Shown here: positions 7,397 through 16,495 of the stretch, piece by piece
How the letters are laid out: each line of letters starts with the position of its first letter
How positions within the stretch are numbered: position 1 is the stretch's first letter
Origin: an uncultured bacterium
GTDB lineage: Bacteria > Verrucomicrobiota > Kiritimatiellia > RFP12 > UBA1067
Length of the DNA: 64,000 nucleotides
Reading direction: 5' to 3'
Assembly: GCA_902799955.1 (NCBI GenBank)
Contig: CADCCQ010000056.1
Span: 1 to 64,000 of the forward strand
Made by a program: the position numbers and the translations under genes
Notes under the pieces: generated by a model
The model's input: only the letters and a program-made list of their open reading frames with translations
Told to the model about the DNA's origin: nothing
Databases searched by the model: none

Positions 7397-8878
7397 CTAG
7401 TGGCTAGTACACGTCGTCTGCCTGAGCTGCTCGGAGGGGTCGAACCGGTCGGCAGAATACGGATACGCGCCAAGGGCGACAAGAGCCTCCCCGGCGAGGA
7501 AGAGCGAACCGCATATCAGCGTCGGGCCGTCTCCGGACATGGCGATCGCCTCGGAGAGCGACGCGGCGGCTGCCGCGGCGATGCCCTCTTCTCGCATCAT
7601 CGCCGCGAGAGCCTCTGCGGACAGCGAACGCGGGTTGTTGGTGCGTACGGCAATGGCACGCCCGACAACGGGCTTCAGGATGCGCAGTACCTCCCGGACG
7701 TCCTTGTCGCCGCAGAAACCAGCGATGAGGGTGAGAGGGGTGGGGAATGGGAAATTATGGAATTGTGGAATTATGGAATTATGGGATTGTGAAATTATGG
7801 GATTGGGCGAATGAGGAATGGGGGGGTGAGGGAGTGGGGAATTATGGAATTGTGGAATTATGGAATTATGGGATTGTGAAATTATGGAATTGGGCGAATG
7901 GGGAATGGGGGGGTGAGGGAGTGGGAAATTATGGAATTGTGGAATTGTGGAATTATGGGATTGTGGGATTATGGGAGTGGGTGATTGGGCGAGTGCGAAG
8001 ACGAGCGCCTGCGCGGCGGGCGGGTTGTGGGCGCCGTCCACGATGAATCGCCCGACGCGCTGGAACCGTCCCGGCCACACGACGTCCGCGAGTCCCCTTC
8101 CAATCGCCGCGCCATCGGGGCGGAGGTCGGCGGGAAGCGCCTTCATGAGCGCCATGGCGGTGACGGCGTTCTCGCGGTTGAAAGAACCGCCGAGGGCGAA
8201 GCCAGGCGGCAGTTCGCGTTCGTCGGCGGCATCCGGCGCGTAGACGAACGGAGAGCCCAGCTCCACGGCCTTCCCCTTCACGATCTCAACGACCTCGGAG
8301 ACGTTGCGGCCAAGAACAACCGGGACGCCAGGCTTGACTATCCCGGCCTTCTCGGCGGCGATCTTCCCGACGGTGTCGCCGAGCCAGTCGCAGTGGTCGA
8401 GGCCGATACGCGTTATGGCGGTGGCGACGCTGGAGCAGACATTCGTCGCGTCAAGGCGTCCGCCGAGGCCCGTCTCCAGAACGGCGACGTCGACCCCGGA
8501 ACTGTCCGCGACGAGGAAGGCGACGGCGGTGAGGGCCTCGAAAAATGTGAGGTCGGGGACATTTGAGGCGGCGCGCTCCACCTCCGCGGCGGCCTCGTCG
8601 AGGACGGAATCCGCCGCCGGCGCGCCGTCGAGCATGAAGCGCTCGTTGATGCGCACAAGGTGCGGCGAGGTGTAGCGGAATGTCCTCAGCCCCGCGGCGC
8701 GGAGGCACGAATCCACCATCGCGCACACAGCGCCCTTCCCGTTAGTCCCGGCGACGTGGACGGCGCGGACGCGCAGGTGCGGGTCGCCGAGGGCGTGAAG
8801 GAGCCGCGCTATGGCGTCCAGCCCCGGTTTCATGCCGAACCGTCGGCGCGCGGCCAGTCTCTCAAGAAACGGCGTCAT
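7397..8878 (-). CDS. folC: Folylpolyglutamate synthase / dihydrofolate synthase
   Basis: FolC adds glutamate to dihydropteroate or folates in the cytoplasm. The N-terminal half carries the Mur-ligase-like ATP motif HVAGTNGKGA (residues 41-50), TSPHL, LETGLGGRLDATN, GLDHCDWLG, and AAEKAGI. The later motif FIVDGAHNPPA is also clear. The C-terminal ligase domain starts at TLIAGFCGDKDVREVL. Between these lies an in-frame low-complexity insert of about 80 residues (NSIIPQFHNF-type repeats), making the protein 493 residues instead of about 420. It follows the UbiA-family gene by 3 bp. Confidence 0.9.
   Translation of the reverse strand: MTPFLERLAARRRFGMKPGLDAIARLLHALGDPHLRVRAVHVAGTNGKGAVCAMVDSCLRAAGLRTFRYTSPHLVRINERFMLDGAPAADSVLDEAAAEVERAASNVPDLTFFEALTAVAFLVADSSGVDVAVLETGLGGRLDATNVCSSVATAITRIGLDHCDWLGDTVGKIAAEKAGIVKPGVPVVLGRNVSEVVEIVKGKAVELGSPFVYAPDAADERELPPGFALGGSFNRENAVTAMALMKALPADLRPDGAAIGRGLADVVWPGRFQRVGRFIVDGAHNPPAAQALVFALAQSPTPIIPQSHNSTIPQFHNFPLPHPPIPHSPNSIISQSHNSIIPQFHNSPLPHPPIPHSPNPIISQSHNSIIPQFHNFPFPTPLTLIAGFCGDKDVREVLRILKPVVGRAIAVRTNNPRSLSAEALAAMMREEGIAAAAAASLSEAIAMSGDGPTLICGSLFLAGEALVALGAYPYSADRFDPSEQLRQTTCTSH
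7741..7985. repeat. In-frame minisatellite inside folC
   Basis: Units such as GGAATTATGGAATTGTGG and a longer period of about 92 bp ending in GGGGGGGTGAGGGAGTGGG are repeated about three times. The length keeps the folC frame open. Composition (AT-rich words in a GC-rich gene) differs sharply from both sides. Confidence 0.85.
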
Positions 8879-8881
8879 GCG

Positions 8882-9796
8882 TCAGACCCCGGGGATGGCG
8901 CGGGCGACCGCCGCAACGGCGCAGAGCGCGTAGCCAATGAGGATCGCCCACATGACGCGGTCGGTCGTCAGGATGCGCTCGGGCCGGCCGACGTCGCCCT
9001 TCCGCCAGGCGAGGAACATGTAGCGAGAGATGCCGAGCAGCACGAAGGCCGACGTGACCCAGAGCCCCGGGAAGCGGCGTCCCATCGCGGAGGTGAGCGT
9101 GTAGGCGAGGTACTCGGCGAAGGAAAGCGCGGCGGCGAGAACGATGAGCGCCTTCAGGAGGACCGGGTGGTAGCGCCGCAGGACGGCGCGGGACTCCTCG
9201 GCGACCTCCATCTCGTTCTTGCGCTTGCAGAACGCCAGGAACATGGAGAGCGTGAAGGTACAGACGAGGAGCCATGGCGAGATGTACGCGGCGATGATCG
9301 CCGCGCCGGCGACCGCGCGCAGGACGAAGCCCGCCGCCAGCGTGGCGACGTCGACATACGGCAGGCGCTTCAGGAAGCCGGTGTAGAGGCACTGCATGAC
9401 GGTGTAGGCGAGGATCGTGCCGAACGCGACGGTACGCGACGGCATCAGCATCACGACGAGGGCGGGGTATGCGAAGCCGACGGCGAAAAGCACGAGCGCG
9501 ACCCTTACGGCGGAGATACGGCTTATGAGGCGGGCCGCCACTGGGCGGTAGCGCTTCACAGGGTGGAGGCGGTCCTCGTCGAAGTCCGCGACGTCGTTGA
9601 GGAGGTAGAACGCGGAGGAGACGAGCGAGAAGGCGCCGGCCATCGCGACGGCCATGAGGAAGGAGCGCCAACCCCTGACGAGCGCCGTCTGGCTGGAGTC
9701 CGCCACCGAGAAGAACCACGCCATCATCACGACGCCGTTCTTGGTCCACTGCTCGACGCGGATCGCGCGGGCCCAGATCGCCAGACGCGAGATCAC
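8882..9796 (-). CDS. UbiA-family prenyltransferase (DPPR synthase-like)
   Basis: This integral membrane protein of about 304 residues is almost wholly hydrophobic. It has the first Asp-rich motif NDVADFDEDR followed by HPVKRYRPVAA, and a later YVDVATLAAGFVLRAVAGAA. The R.EQWTKN start and HP.K..RP signature resemble decaprenyl-phosphate phosphoribosyltransferase-like members rather than quinone enzymes; the substrate is inferred only. GTG 9796 has GGAGG 8 nt upstream and overlaps the previous stop as GTGA; an in-frame GTG at 9811 is the alternative. It sits between the WPL-repeat gene and folC in one run. Confidence 0.8.
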   Translation of the reverse strand: MISRLAIWARAIRVEQWTKNGVVMMAWFFSVADSSQTALVRGWRSFLMAVAMAGAFSLVSSAFYLLNDVADFDEDRLHPVKRYRPVAARLISRISAVRVALVLFAVGFAYPALVVMLMPSRTVAFGTILAYTVMQCLYTGFLKRLPYVDVATLAAGFVLRAVAGAAIIAAYISPWLLVCTFTLSMFLAFCKRKNEMEVAEESRAVLRRYHPVLLKALIVLAAALSFAEYLAYTLTSAMGRRFPGLWVTSAFVLLGISRYMFLAWRKGDVGRPERILTTDRVMWAILIGYALCAVAAVARAIPGV

Positions 9797-10905
9797 TTGA
9801 GCGACCTCCACTGGATTATCCCCCAGAAGAGCGAGTGGTCAGTGTAGACCGGGCACTCCTCGCTTTCATAGAGCGTCCAGAACTTCGACCAGTTGCGGTC
9901 GACCGCCGGCACCCAGCGTATCGGGAACAGCGAGAGGAACCTCGAATGCGTCACGCCCTTGACGGCAGCGCCCTCGCCGGATTCGCTCTCCCAGAGCGGC
10001 CAGAGGCGGAAGTGGCCCTTACCCGACGCCCAGAACGGGAAGACCCTTACCTCGTCGTCGTATATCTCCACGAGCTTCCAGCCAAAGCGCATCACGGAGG
10101 CCTCGGCCTTCCCGTCGGAATAGTTCCTCAGCTTGACGTTCTCGTAGAGCGGCCATATCGAAAGCCTCGACCTTCTCGCGTTCGACTCCCACTCGAAGAT
10201 CGGCCATGGGCACCTGAGGCGCATCTCGGGCGCGGAGTTCATGCGGGCAGCCCAGGTCTTCGACCGCGTCTCTGTCCACGAGAAGAACGGCGGCAGGAAG
10301 AGGTCCTGGCTCTCGCGTTCGCGGCGGACCTGCCCGTAGAGCGGCCAGAGCATCCACGACCACCCTTCGCCGGAGGTGTCGCGGTCCGCACGGTACGACG
10401 CCCATGTGGAGATAGGCCAAAGCGCGTAGCGGTGGTCGCTTTCGCGCTGGTGGTTGATGCCGTAGAGCGGCCAGAAGCCCCACGAGCCGTCGTCGCGCCA
10501 GCTGATGAACGGGAAGAGAATCGCGTTCGTCTCCATCCATTCGCGGCCGCGCGGCGTCTTGTACTGGTGCCAGAGAGGCCAAAGCGCGAACCTGGCGTCG
10601 TAGAGCCCGAGGACGTGCGGGTGGCGGCCTACTAGCGGGAATATCCCGGCGTACCGCCCGCTGGCGTCCCTGCCGTTGAACCAGATTGGCAGAAGCGCGA
10701 ACTGGTACTCGTCCTTCTCCGGGAAGTCCTGCCAGTAGGCGAGGTAGCAGAAGCGCCACCAGTCGCGATGGCAGGTGAAGAGGGGCCAGAGGACGTCCGT
10801 CACCTCCTCTTCCTGCGAGACAAGCGGACGCAGCGCCCAGTAGTCGGGCTTCTGCTGGTAGAACGGCCCGATCTGGAGCGAGACTGCTAGGATGCTACTT
10901 AGCAC
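9793..10905 (-). CDS. WPL(Y/W)-repeat protein of unknown function
   Basis: The 370-residue product is built of about 17 short repeats, each centred on a hydrophobic-Trp-Pro-Leu/Ile-aromatic core: VLWPLFT, ALLPIWF, GIFPLVG, ALWPLWH, ILFPFIS, GFWPLYG, ALWPIST, MLWPLYG, SIWPLYE, VFPFWA, RLWPLWE, SLFPIRW and others. Spacing is about 20-25 residues, suggesting a beta-rich solenoid, propeller or barrel. No recognised catalytic motif. Start is a GTG at 10905 inside the end of the TPR gene; a start a few codons downstream is possible. Its position between a large membrane/TPR protein and a UbiA-family enzyme suggests an envelope role, which is inference. Confidence 0.75.
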   Translation of the reverse strand: MLSSILAVSLQIGPFYQQKPDYWALRPLVSQEEEVTDVLWPLFTCHRDWWRFCYLAYWQDFPEKDEYQFALLPIWFNGRDASGRYAGIFPLVGRHPHVLGLYDARFALWPLWHQYKTPRGREWMETNAILFPFISWRDDGSWGFWPLYGINHQRESDHRYALWPISTWASYRADRDTSGEGWSWMLWPLYGQVRRERESQDLFLPPFFSWTETRSKTWAARMNSAPEMRLRCPWPIFEWESNARRSRLSIWPLYENVKLRNYSDGKAEASVMRFGWKLVEIYDDEVRVFPFWASGKGHFRLWPLWESESGEGAAVKGVTHSRFLSLFPIRWVPAVDRNWSKFWTLYESEECPVYTDHSLFWGIIQWRSLK

Positions 10906-13900
10906 TCTTCCTTAGCTCCTCGAACTCGCGCTTCTCGTACTCCGACAGCTCGTTGGCCCTGCTCTGCACGGAGCGGAGCGTCACCTTCGCGCGCAGGATG
11001 TCGCCGCGCTTTATCTGGATGCGCGCGAGCGCAATGACCATGCGCACGTCGGCGGGGCGTCCGTTGGAGTCCTTGGAGAGGTCGCACGCCTTCTGGACGC
11101 ATTTCTCGGCCTCGTCGAGGGACTTGCCGGCGTCCATGAGGATCGAGCCCAGGGTCTCCCACGCGACGTAGAGCGTCGGGGCGGCCTCGACGGCCATGCG
11201 CGCGTAGCTCTCGGCGGCCTGGAAGTCGCGGCGGCGGCGCAGTACCTCGGCGAGGTCGTTGAGGGCCAGCGGGACCTTGCGCTCGCCGGCAACGCTGCGC
11301 CTGAGGTACGTCTCGGCCTCGTCCATCTTCTCGCGCTGGAGGGCGAGCGACCCCATGACGTAGTTGGCGAGCGGATCCTCGGGATTCTGGTCAAGGGTGT
11401 CGACGGCCTGGCGCTCGGCGTCGGCCGTGTCGTTGAGCTGGATGTCGAGGCCGAGGATCATGTCGCTCGTCGCCGCCGTCGGGTTCTCGCGGGAGGCGAC
11501 GATGAACGCGTCGCGGGCGCTGCGGATGTTGTCGCTGCCGCCCTTGCGCATCATCAGGAAGGCGCGGATGGTCTGGAGGTGGAAGTCCGTCGTGGAGCGG
11601 GCCTGCTTCGTCATCGCCGGGAGGATGACGTCCTCGAGCTCCTTCATGAGAGAGACCTTCTCGTTATTGCTATCCTCCGTGGCGGGCTTTTCCGCAAGCG
11701 CGTCGATCTGGCGCATCACGGTCATGGCGAGAAGGTACCACGCCTCCATGCTGGCGCGGTCCTTGTCCGTCGCCTTCCTGAGCAGCTGCTTGGCGTCGCC
11801 GAGCTCGCCCTTCAGGAGGTGCACCATGGCGACGAGCGGATACAGCGAGGGGTCGTCGCCGTCCTTCTCCATGATCTTCTTGATGTACCCGTGGGCGACG
11901 TCGGCGTTGCCGGCGGCGAGCTCGAGCCTCGCCATGCCAAGCAGGGCCTCCCTGTTCGACGCGTTCCTGACCAACGCCTCCTTGTAGACGCTGCGCGCCT
12001 TTTCGCGGTCCTTCGGGGTGGCGTAGAAGGCGGACATCAGCCTGAGCTCGGCGTCTGCGCGGGCGGCCGGCGACATCAGGCTCATGGCCCGGTTCAGCTG
12101 GGCTACGCCGACGTTGTCGCGCCCGCCACCGCCCTTCAGCCTCTGGAGCCCCTGCTTGAGGAGGATGTCTAGGTTGCAGATGTACCCGTAGAACACGCTG
12201 AGCGAGCCGACGTCGTACCTGCGGCGGTTGTCCTCCTTGATGCGGTTGAGCCTGGCGATGATCGACTTCTGCTTCTTCTCGGCCCGGGGAAGCCTCGCGC
12301 CGACGAGCTCGAGCTCGTTGAACAGGGCGCAGATGTTGTCCGTGTCGATTTCGTTCAGGACGAGCTCGTACATGTCGAACGCCTTGTCGAAGAGCTTCAT
12401 CGCCTCGTCGCCCTTCCCGGCGTCCTGAAGCCTGAGCCCCTCCTCGTGGAAGGCGTAGCCGCAGTTGTTCGCGACGAGGCCCATGTGGCGGCGGAGGTGG
12501 TACCGGAGGAGCTCGAGGCGCGTGAGCGGCTTGTTCTCGTCGACGTGGAACACCTGGAAGCTGCCCCAGCCCTTGTCCACGTCGAGGATGGCGGAGATTT
12601 CGCCCCACTTCGACCAGTCGCCGCGGCGGGACGGGTCGCCGCCGAAGAAGTACGTCTCGGCAACGGGCTCCATGGGCCTGTCGTCGGAGCTGGACTTAGC
12701 GTTGAACCAGAGGTCCGGGGCGTCCAGCACGACGGCCTTCCTGCCGATGTCGGGGTCGTTGGCGAACCACTTCTGAACGAACAGCTCCATCCTCTTGCGC
12801 TGGAGGTTGGGATGGCGCATGAGGACGTCCACAAGCTCGGCTGAGAGCTTCTCGCCGCCGAGCTTCGCCTCGGCGACCTTGTCCGCCAGGCGCTTCACGT
12901 ATTCCATGTCCTCGCCGCGGTTGAGGCAGACGAGGTTCAGCTCCTTGCCGGCCTTGTATGCGGCGATGCGCAGCTGGTCCTGCATGGCGTTGAGCTCCTC
13001 GTGGCGGACGCCGTTGCTGTCCCAGTAGCGGAGGCCGCCGGCCACCACCCAGGTGCGCCCGTCGAGGTCCGCGACGATCCTCTCGGCGATCTTCTCGGCG
13101 AACGCGCCCTCGTCGGGCGAGGACGCGACGAACCTGTTGATGAGCGAGGACGCGACGAGGACCGCGGCGAAGAAGCCGCCGACCGACCAGCCGATGATGC
13201 GCGCCACCTTGTCGGAGACCGACTCCGCCCCGTTGAGCTGCACCGACTCGTTCACCGGCGCGCCCCTCTTCGTCTGGGCCCACCAGTACGCCATGAGGTA
13301 GCCAGCCGTAGCGGCGACCAGGGTGCACGAGACGATCGGCGCGTCGCCGACGGGACGCAGGACGATGGACGGGGACAGGGTCGTCGCCGCCGCCAGGATC
13401 GTGACGAGCGTCATCGCGCCGTGGAACGTCCAGGTCGCCACGCCGCGGTCGCCCCTGAACGCGCCCACGCTGGAGAACAGCGACATGACGAACGGCAGGA
13501 TCGCGAACAGCGGCACGACGTACCAGTCGGACGCGATCCTGGTCGCCGCCTTGATCATCCCGCCCTGCCACTTCGTGAACTGGGAGAAGTCGCCTGTCGC
13601 CGGCACTGACCACGCGAAGACGACGACGATCATCGAGAGGAGGAACAGCGCGGACGCGGTGTAGCCGCGCCCGTCGCGACTAAGCGAGACCGCCCAGAAC
13701 ACGCCGATGAACACTGGAGTCAGCGCGAGGAATCCTACGCTGTCCGCCGCGCCCATTCCGACCATAGCGCCGGAGAGAAGCGGAACCGCCCACGCCAACG
13801 ACTTCGGCAGGCGGGCGAACGGAATCGCGAGCGCCATCGCGGCGAGCGCCCACGTCGCGTCCAGGAGGCGGGGCTCGATGTGCGTGGCGGACTCGAACAC

Positions 13901-14377
13901 CGCCGGGGTGAAGATGAACACGACCGCGGCCGTCACGCCGCCGATCCTGCCGAACCGCGCCGCATCCGCCTTGGTGTAGTCGCCGGCCGTCCTGCCGCGT
14001 ATGAACGCGCCGACAACGGCGAAAAGCATCATCGACGAGAGAATCCCGCAAATCGGCGCCAGCCACGGGGAGGCCCCTGTCGCCCGCGCGAAGATGGCCG
14101 TAAGCGGGAACCGGTTGAACGGGTATGCGTCCAGTCCCAGCCACTCGCACAGCAGGCCGGCGGGCTCGCCGGGATGCGCGAACGGCGAGACCGACGGCAG
14201 GTACATAACCGCCGCCAGCAGGCCGACCGCCGCCGCCAATATCCAGTCCGTGAGTCGGCGCGGCGCCTCCGCCGAACTGTCCGCCGCCGATGTTGATGAA
14301 GTGGTTTCGATCATCTTCCTTGCCCTTTCGTTTGCTGAATTCCTGTTACGGCGTGGAGCGGCCTCTCCTCGCGCCAT
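10895..14377 (-). CDS. Large membrane protein with DUF2723-like N-terminus and C-terminal TPRs
   Basis: The protein has 1,160 residues. After a polar start, residues about 45-430 contain around ten membrane segments with an early luminal-type motif PSVSPFAHPGEPAGLL. This resembles DUF2723/PMT-like glycosyltransferase-fold proteins. Residues about 430-640 are soluble, and about 640-1,150 form tetratricopeptide repeats (ALLGMARLELAAGNADVAHG, AWYLLAMTVM, NYVMGSLALQREKMDEAETY, AWETLGSILMDAGKSLDEAE). It may handle lipid-linked sugars or assemble envelope complexes; not established. ATG 14377 is 4 nt after the metY stop; ATG 14314 with AAGGAAG is an alternative. The 3' end overlaps the WPL-repeat gene. 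Confidence 0.8.
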   Translation of the reverse strand: MARGEAAPRRNRNSANERARKMIETTSSTSAADSSAEAPRRLTDWILAAAVGLLAAVMYLPSVSPFAHPGEPAGLLCEWLGLDAYPFNRFPLTAIFARATGASPWLAPICGILSSMMLFAVVGAFIRGRTAGDYTKADAARFGRIGGVTAAVVFIFTPAVFESATHIEPRLLDATWALAAMALAIPFARLPKSLAWAVPLLSGAMVGMGAADSVGFLALTPVFIGVFWAVSLSRDGRGYTASALFLLSMIVVVFAWSVPATGDFSQFTKWQGGMIKAATRIASDWYVVPLFAILPFVMSLFSSVGAFRGDRGVATWTFHGAMTLVTILAAATTLSPSIVLRPVGDAPIVSCTLVAATAGYLMAYWWAQTKRGAPVNESVQLNGAESVSDKVARIIGWSVGGFFAAVLVASSLINRFVASSPDEGAFAEKIAERIVADLDGRTWVVAGGLRYWDSNGVRHEELNAMQDQLRIAAYKAGKELNLVCLNRGEDMEYVKRLADKVAEAKLGGEKLSAELVDVLMRHPNLQRKRMELFVQKWFANDPDIGRKAVVLDAPDLWFNAKSSSDDRPMEPVAETYFFGGDPSRRGDWSKWGEISAILDVDKGWGSFQVFHVDENKPLTRLELLRYHLRRHMGLVANNCGYAFHEEGLRLQDAGKGDEAMKLFDKAFDMYELVLNEIDTDNICALFNELELVGARLPRAEKKQKSIIARLNRIKEDNRRRYDVGSLSVFYGYICNLDILLKQGLQRLKGGGGRDNVGVAQLNRAMSLMSPAARADAELRLMSAFYATPKDREKARSVYKEALVRNASNREALLGMARLELAAGNADVAHGYIKKIMEKDGDDPSLYPLVAMVHLLKGELGDAKQLLRKATDKDRASMEAWYLLAMTVMRQIDALAEKPATEDSNNEKVSLMKELEDVILPAMTKQARSTTDFHLQTIRAFLMMRKGGSDNIRSARDAFIVASRENPTAATSDMILGLDIQLNDTADAERQAVDTLDQNPEDPLANYVMGSLALQREKMDEAETYLRRSVAGERKVPLALNDLAEVLRRRRDFQAAESYARMAVEAAPTLYVAWETLGSILMDAGKSLDEAEKCVQKACDLSKDSNGRPADVRMVIALARIQIKRGDILRAKVTLRSVQSRANELSEYEKREFEELRKSAK

Positions 14378-14381
14378 GTCG

Positions 14382-15659
14382 TCACCTGACCTTGGCGAGC
14401 GCCTGTTCGAGGTCTGCGATCAGGTCATCGGGGTCTTCCAGGCCGACTGAGAGGCGGATGAGGTCCGGCGGGATGCCGGCCGCCTTGAGCTGCGCGTCGG
14501 TGAGCTGGCGGTGGGTGTGCGAGGCGGGGTGCAGGACGCAGCTCCAGGCGTCGGCCACGTGCGTCACGATGCCGATGAGCTTGAGCGAGTCCATGAACTT
14601 GATCGACGCCTTGCGCCCGCCGCGGATGCCGAACGTCATCACGCCGCACGGCGACGGGCCGTCGAACTGCTTCTTCAGGAGCGCCCTGTACTTGGAGCCG
14701 GGAAGTCCGGCGAAGTTAACCCACGCGACCTTCTCCTGCTTCGAAAGCCACTTCGCGATCTTCAGGGCGGACTCCGCGTGCCGCCTGATCCTCAGGTGCA
14801 GGGACTCGAGCCCCAGGTTCAGGAGGAACGCGTTGAACGGGGATGGTATCGAGCCGAAGTCGCGCATGAGGTGCGCGGTGCACTTGACGATGTACGCCTG
14901 CTTGCCGAACGTCTTCACGTAGCTGAGGCCGTGGTACGACTCGTCCGGCGCCACCAGGCCGGGGAACTTGTCTGCGTGCGCCTCCCAGTCGAAGTTGCCG
15001 GAGTCGACGATACAGCCGCCGACCTGCGACGAATGCCCGTCCATGTACTTCGTCGTGGCGTGCGTCACGATGTCCGCGCCGAACTCGAACGGACGGCAGA
15101 GTATCGGCGTCGGGAACGTGTTGTCGACGATCAGCGGAACGCCGTTCCTGTGCGCCACCTTCGCGAACTTGCCGATGTCGAGGATGCACCCCGACGGGTT
15201 GGAGACCGTCTCGCCGAAGACGCACTTCGTGTTCGGCCTGAACGCCTTCTGGATCTCCTTCTCGCTCGCGTCGGGGTCGACGAAGGTGAACTCTATGCCG
15301 AGCTTCTTGAGCGACACCGCGAAGAGGTTGAACGTGCCGCCGTATATCTGCGCGGAGGAGACGACGTGGTCGCCGGCGTTGCAGAGGTTGAGGACGGCGA
15401 AGGTGGACGCGGCCTGGCCGGAGCTGGTGAGGATCGCCGCGACGCCGCCCTCGAGCGCGGCAATCTTCTTCGCGACCTCGTCGTTAGTCGGGTTGGCGAG
15501 ACGGGTGTAGAAGTACCCCGGCGCCTTCAGGTCGAAGAGGTCGGCCATGTGCTGCGTCGTGTCGTACTTGAACGTCGTGGAGGAGTAAATGGGCACCTGG
15601 CGGGGCTCTCCGCACTTCGGGCTCCATCCGCCCTGAACGCATAGTGTATCTATTTTCAT
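14382..15659 (-). CDS. metY: O-acetylhomoserine sulfhydrylase
   Basis: PLP enzyme of the Cys/Met metabolism family, 425 residues, full length. It would make homocysteine from O-acetylhomoserine and sulfide. Visible motifs: N-terminal TLCVQGGWSP, YSSTTFKYD, YFYTRLANPTNDEVAKKIAALEGG, SSGQAA, VFGETVSNPSG, VDNTFPTP and the PLP-lysine segment THATTKYMDGHSSQVGG. The C-terminus has SVGLEDPDDLIADLEQAL. Members acting on O-acetylserine are similar, so homoserine is the preferred but not the only reading. A PatB-like lyase lies 5 kb away. The -10 box is 8 nt before the ATG, predicting a leaderless mRNA. Confidence 0.9.
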   Translation of the reverse strand: MKIDTLCVQGGWSPKCGEPRQVPIYSSTTFKYDTTQHMADLFDLKAPGYFYTRLANPTNDEVAKKIAALEGGVAAILTSSGQAASTFAVLNLCNAGDHVVSSAQIYGGTFNLFAVSLKKLGIEFTFVDPDASEKEIQKAFRPNTKCVFGETVSNPSGCILDIGKFAKVAHRNGVPLIVDNTFPTPILCRPFEFGADIVTHATTKYMDGHSSQVGGCIVDSGNFDWEAHADKFPGLVAPDESYHGLSYVKTFGKQAYIVKCTAHLMRDFGSIPSPFNAFLLNLGLESLHLRIRRHAESALKIAKWLSKQEKVAWVNFAGLPGSKYRALLKKQFDGPSPCGVMTFGIRGGRKASIKFMDSLKLIGIVTHVADAWSCVLHPASHTHRQLTDAQLKAAGIPPDLIRLSVGLEDPDDLIADLEQALAKVR

Positions 15660-15667
15660 AGTGGTGT

Positions 15668-15673
15668 ATTATA
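15668..15673 (-). promoter_or_regulatory. Extended -10 box, predicted leaderless start of metY
   Basis: The minus strand reads TTTTGTGATATAATACACCA, with TATAAT 8 nt from ATG 15659 and no ribosome site between. Confidence 0.65.
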
Positions 15674-15707
15674 TCACAAAACAGTCTAAGAATGAAGAGC
15701 GTTCGCG

Positions 15708-16493
15708 CTATCTCCGCTGGCGGAGGATCTCGTACATCGCGACCGCGGCGGCGACGCCGGCGTTGAGGGACTCGAAGCCGCCTGGCATCGGCAGCTCGGC
15801 GATGAAGTCGCAGTCCTCCCTGACGAGGCGGGAGACGCCGCGCCCCTCCGCGCCTATCACGAGCCCGGCGCGTCCCTTGAAGTCGACGTCGCGGTAGTCC
15901 CTGGCGTCCTCGCCCCAGTCGAGCGCGGTGAACCACATCCCGGCGTCCTTCAGGTCCTTCATCGCCCGGACGAGGTTCACGACGTGCGCGACCTTGACGT
16001 ACTCCGCGCCGCCGGCGGAGGCGCGGACGGCCGCGGGGGTTATGCCGCACGCGCGGTCCTCGGGGATCACGACCGCCGTGACGCCGACGGCGCACGCCGT
16101 GCGCAGGATCGACCCCACGTTCTGCGGGTCCTCCAGGTGGTCGAGGACGAGGACGGTCGCGTCCTCGTCGCCGCGCACGGCGTCAAGCACCTCGCCGAAG
16201 CCGACGTAGGGGTAGCCCGTCGTCTTCAGCGCGACGCCCTGGTGGTGCCCGAAATGAGTGAGCTTGTCCAGGCGCGCGCGGTCCATGCTGCGCACCACCA
16301 GCCGCCGGGCGCGCGCCTCGTCGCGTATCCTCGCGAGCTGGTCGTCCTCGCCCTGCTCGGCGGGGGGCAGCACGATCTCGGTGGCCGTGCGGCGCCCGGC
16401 GGCGAGAGCCTCCTCCACGGGGTTGCGCCCGTAGAGCCACTCGCCGCCGGTCACCATCTCGCACGGCCCGACGCCATGTCTATGGCCGGACAT
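15708..16493 (-). CDS. rlmB: RlmB/TrmH-family 2'-O-ribose rRNA methyltransferase
   Basis: This SPOUT methyltransferase of about 261 residues probably methylates 23S rRNA G2251. The N-terminal substrate-binding part begins WLYGRNPVEEALAAGRR. The catalytic SPOUT domain shows the motifs LVLDHLEDPQNVGSILRTA, FKGRAGLVIGAEGRGVS and IAELPMPGGFESLNAGVAAA (motifs 1-3 of the family). The frame is open upstream inside rhaA, but ATG 16493, 2 nt after the rhaA stop, fits translational coupling. ATG 16457 would also keep every conserved motif. It is the last gene of the rhaA run. Confidence 0.88.
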   Translation of the reverse strand: MSGHRHGVGPCEMVTGGEWLYGRNPVEEALAAGRRTATEIVLPPAEQGEDDQLARIRDEARARRLVVRSMDRARLDKLTHFGHHQGVALKTTGYPYVGFGEVLDAVRGDEDATVLVLDHLEDPQNVGSILRTACAVGVTAVVIPEDRACGITPAAVRASAGGAEYVKVAHVVNLVRAMKDLKDAGMWFTALDWGEDARDYRDVDFKGRAGLVIGAEGRGVSRLVREDCDFIAELPMPGGFESLNAGVAAAVAMYEILRQRR

Positions 16494-16495
16494 CC

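Noticed and set aside
7741-7985. CRISPR-like array
   Set aside because: The words are degenerate and lack unique spacers of even length; the folC frame runs through them.
8660-9847. 395-residue plus-strand ORF
   Set aside because: Highly charged antisense shadow of the folC and UbiA-family genes in GC-rich sequence.
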